Source: CAG-791 sp963629395 (GTDB taxonomy: Bacteria > Bacillota > Clostridia > Lachnospirales > Lachnospiraceae). Taken from it: a stretch of DNA of 8,061 nucleotides. Shown in pieces: positions 6,358 through 8,061 of this stretch; position 1 is the stretch's first letter, and every line of letters begins with the position of its first letter. Where the stretch lies: contig CAVGIV010000089.1 of the NCBI GenBank assembly GCA_963629395.1, positions 1-8,061 of the forward strand. The letters run 5' to 3'. The notes under the pieces were generated by a model. It saw nothing but the letters and a program-made list of their open reading frames with translations. It ran no database searches and had not been told where the DNA came from. The position numbers were made by a program, and so were the translations under genes.

Positions 6358-6522
6358 ATGGTTACTGTGGGTCACAGTAAGGCCTGTGAATTTTCTTGCA
6401 AAGATGTTGCAGAAGGGCTTTAATGTTGCTGTGGAGATTATGCTTCTAATGGAAAGAAGTATACTATGGATCAGATTATGGATAATACCACACCTCACGT
6501 TCTGGAATCTGGGGAATATTAA
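6358..6522 (+). other. Short Cys-containing reading frame interrupted by a stop, upstream of radical SAM gene
   Basis: One frame reads 21 residues from ATG 6358, including ACEFSC, then TAA (6421-6423). It continues in the same frame as CCCGDYASNGKKYT followed by MDQIMDNTTPHVLESGEY, ending at TAA 6520-6522, 18 bases before the radical SAM start. The composition looks more protein-like than the overlapping frames. It may be the remnant of a small Cys-rich gene, two tiny peptides, or chance. ATG 6466 has a modest GGAAAG (6451-6456) nine bases upstream. I do not recognise a family. The rest of 6221-6540 holds the rpsT leader and promoter. Confidence 0.25.
6396..6424 (+). promoter_or_regulatory. 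Candidate promoter for the radical SAM gene
   Basis: TTGCAA (6396-6401), 17 bases, TTTAAT (6419-6424) is a reasonable vegetative promoter match. The start would be near 6431, leaving about 110 bases before the radical SAM ATG and including the short frame from ATG 6466. No better forward promoter was found between rpsT and the gene. Confidence 0.4.
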
Positions 6523-6540
6523 ACGTAAAGGATGTCATGA

Positions 6541-7959
6541 ATGAGCAGTGGCACATATTATCTTCTTAATGAGAATATCTGTCTAAGGGGATATGACAAG
6601 CTCCCCTACGCTATGATGCGGCGCCCGGACAACAGCGTGATGTTTGTCGACAAGAATCTTTTCTGGGCGCTGTCTCTTTGCGATGGACAGACGGACCTTT
6701 CGCTGCCGATTTATCCGGATGCAGTTTATGCGAATATTCGAGAGCTGGAAAGGAATAAAATCATCCATCCCTGTGAATACGGCGCTTCCTTAACAGAGGA
6801 TCAGAGATACCGGCTCTATCCGAATCGCTACATTGACTCTGCCCACTGGTCCATTACCGGACACTGCAACTTTCGCTGCCGGCACTGCTACATGTCTGCA
6901 CCGGAGGCCAAGCTCGGAGAGCTGACTCACGAGCAGATCATGGATATTATTGATCAGTTTGAGAGCTGCGGCATTCAAAAGACGACGCTGACCGGCGGAG
7001 AACCGCTGGTGCGTAGCGATTTTGAGGATATTGTGCGGGAACTCTCCAGGCGCAGGATTGTAATTACGCAGATCTATTCCAACGGAGCGCTGGTTAATGA
7101 AAAGCTCCTTGATATGCTGGAGTATTACGGTCAGAAGCCGGAATTCAATATGAGCTATGACGGCGATGAGGGCATGCACGACTGGCTAAGAGGCATTCCT
7201 CATGCCGGGGATATGGTCCTAAGGGCGTTCGATCTGTGCTATGATCGCGGCTTTCCTACAGGCAGTGAGCTTTGCCTCTTTCAGAAGAACAAGCACCTCC
7301 TTCGTCAAAGCCTCAATACGCTGGGGGCTCACCATGTCGGCAGCTGTAAGGTGAATCCGGTGTCGGAGAGTGAGCTCTGGCTGCGAACGACAGGGAAAAA
7401 CCAAACGCTTGCCATGGAGGAATGCTTCGAGCTGTATCTGGACTATCTGCCCCATTACTTTGAGGATGGAGAGCCGGTGGCTTTGATGCTCGGCGGCTTT
7501 TTCCTGGGCCATGGAGACGGCAGCAAGACCTACCGCATTCCGATAGAAAAATATCCTGCCGACTTCGACTGCTCCCGAATGACGCTGTGCGGCCATGCCA
7601 GGAGCCAGGTGTATATTTCTCCGGAAAGCCGGATGCTGCCCTGCCTGTCCCTGTCATCCTTTGATGAGATTCAGGCCGGCTTTCCGAAGATTACGGATAT
7701 CGGCCTTCAGGCCGGCCTTACGGACAGCAGCTATATGCAGCTGATTGATATGCGGCTGGAGGAATTCTTTAAGGTTAATCAGACGTGCGGCGCCTGTGAA
7801 CACCGCGTTCGCTGCGGCGGCAGCTGCCGGGCCTGTGCGCTGGGCTTAAGCGGCGGTAAGGACCTTCTGGCCAGTGACCCTGCAGCCTGTCTGTATTTTA
7901 AAGGCGGCTACGATAAGCGGATTCGCCAGGTGCTTGCGGGCATCGCAGAAATCGGATAG
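6541..7959 (+). CDS. Radical SAM/SPASM-domain enzyme, probable peptide-modifying type
   Basis: This 472-residue enzyme should bind a SAM-cleaving [4Fe-4S] cluster through C109, C113 and C116 (CNFRCRHC), with the SAM-binding GGEP at 152-155. The C-terminal SPASM region carries C350, C368, then CX2CX5CX3C at C416, C419, C425 and C429, plus C432 and C450, for auxiliary clusters. Residues ~1-95, with LRGYDKLPYAMM and LCDGQTDL, look like a PqqD/RRE-type leader-recognition module. Such enzymes usually form crosslinks or epimerise residues in ribosomal peptides; some act on proteins or small molecules. AAAGGA (6527-6532) lies eight bases before ATG. No transporter, protease or clear precursor peptide is visible in the window, so the substrate is unknown. 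A 21-bp hairpin terminator directly follows, so this is the last gene of its transcript. Confidence 0.9.
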   Translation: MSSGTYYLLNENICLRGYDKLPYAMMRRPDNSVMFVDKNLFWALSLCDGQTDLSLPIYPDAVYANIRELERNKIIHPCEYGASLTEDQRYRLYPNRYIDSAHWSITGHCNFRCRHCYMSAPEAKLGELTHEQIMDIIDQFESCGIQKTTLTGGEPLVRSDFEDIVRELSRRRIVITQIYSNGALVNEKLLDMLEYYGQKPEFNMSYDGDEGMHDWLRGIPHAGDMVLRAFDLCYDRGFPTGSELCLFQKNKHLLRQSLNTLGAHHVGSCKVNPVSESELWLRTTGKNQTLAMEECFELYLDYLPHYFEDGEPVALMLGGFFLGHGDGSKTYRIPIEKYPADFDCSRMTLCGHARSQVYISPESRMLPCLSLSSFDEIQAGFPKITDIGLQAGLTDSSYMQLIDMRLEEFFKVNQTCGACEHRVRCGGSCRACALGLSGGKDLLASDPAACLYFKGGYDKRIRQVLAGIAEIG

Positions 7960-7960
7960 A

Positions 7961-8007
7961 AAAACATGAAGGGAATGCTGACTGGATCAGCATTCCCTTC
8001 ATGTTTT
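7961..8007. terminator. Perfect 21-bp hairpin terminator
   Basis: Bases 7961-7981 are fully complementary to 7987-8007 with a 5-base loop (CTGGA). The stem begins AAAACATGAAGGG and ends CCCTTCATGTTTT, giving A- and T-tracts on the two flanks so it can work in both directions. It starts one base after the radical SAM stop codon. The remaining 54 bases (8008-8061) show no feature. Confidence 0.9.
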
Positions 8008-8061
8008 CATGGTGCCTGTTCAGCCCCAGCCACATCGAGGTTTTCCGAATGCGAGGAGAAA

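Noticed and set aside
5967..6380. 137-codon + strand frame opposite rpsT
   Set aside because: It is antisense to a clear S20 gene and mirrors its Ala/Lys codons as Ala/Leu/Val. There is no independent support.
6338..6544. 68-codon + strand frame overlapping the radical SAM start
   Set aside because: It overlaps the rpsT promoter and lacks a well-placed ribosome binding site. Its Trp/Ile-rich composition looks unselected, and its ATGA overlap with the next gene is probably fortuitous.

Overview
This window reads like a chromosomal segment from a Clostridia genome, most likely Lachnospiraceae-like (Bacillota). The reasons are a moderate GC content, strong AGGAGG-type ribosome binding sites, a nucleoside kinase with a threonyl-tRNA-synthetase-like N-terminus, a bacterial class A RNase P RNA, and a divergent COG0523 GTPase with a YcgQ-like tail. 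There is no sign of phage, transposon or CRISPR. The genus call is inference.

Layout, left to right. Positions 82-1785 (+) encode a uridine kinase-type nucleoside kinase. A 166-base spacer follows, with a 13-base direct repeat and promoter candidates, and leads to rnpB at 1952-2303. Immediately after it, 2355-3107 (+) encodes a membrane-anchored trypsin/HtrA-fold protein that keeps the GxSGSG serine but appears to have lost the catalytic His and Asp. Then come two GTPases of the CobW/COG0523 metal-chaperone family. The first (3147-4658) has the canonical CxCC motif and a large array of 18-residue repeats made only of His, Cys and acidic residues, interrupted by 184 undetermined bases. The second (4771-5721) has no CxCC and carries a C-terminal domain resembling that of YcgQ/DUF1980 proteins. 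A perfect 17-bp bidirectional terminator at 5785-5827 closes this block.

On the minus strand, rpsT (ribosomal protein S20, 5957-6220) has a near-consensus promoter (TTGACA-17-TAGAAT) and a strong hairpin at the very start of its predicted leader. Divergent from it, 6541-7959 (+) encodes a radical SAM/SPASM enzyme of the peptide-modifying type, preceded by a short Cys-containing reading frame broken by a stop. A perfect 21-bp hairpin terminator at 7961-8007 ends it.

How they may work together: the two COG0523 GTPases probably form one transcription unit for zinc or other transition-metal handling, with the His/Cys array acting as a metal store or delivery arm. The pseudoprotease is only 39 bases upstream of the first GTPase and is probably co-transcribed. 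The nucleoside kinase, rnpB and rpsT are housekeeping. The radical SAM gene stands alone here and its substrate is not evident. The parts most worth a second look are the degenerate HtrA-like protein, the metal-binding repeat array, the CobW-YcgQ-like fusion, the rpsT leader hairpin, and the small region upstream of the radical SAM gene.
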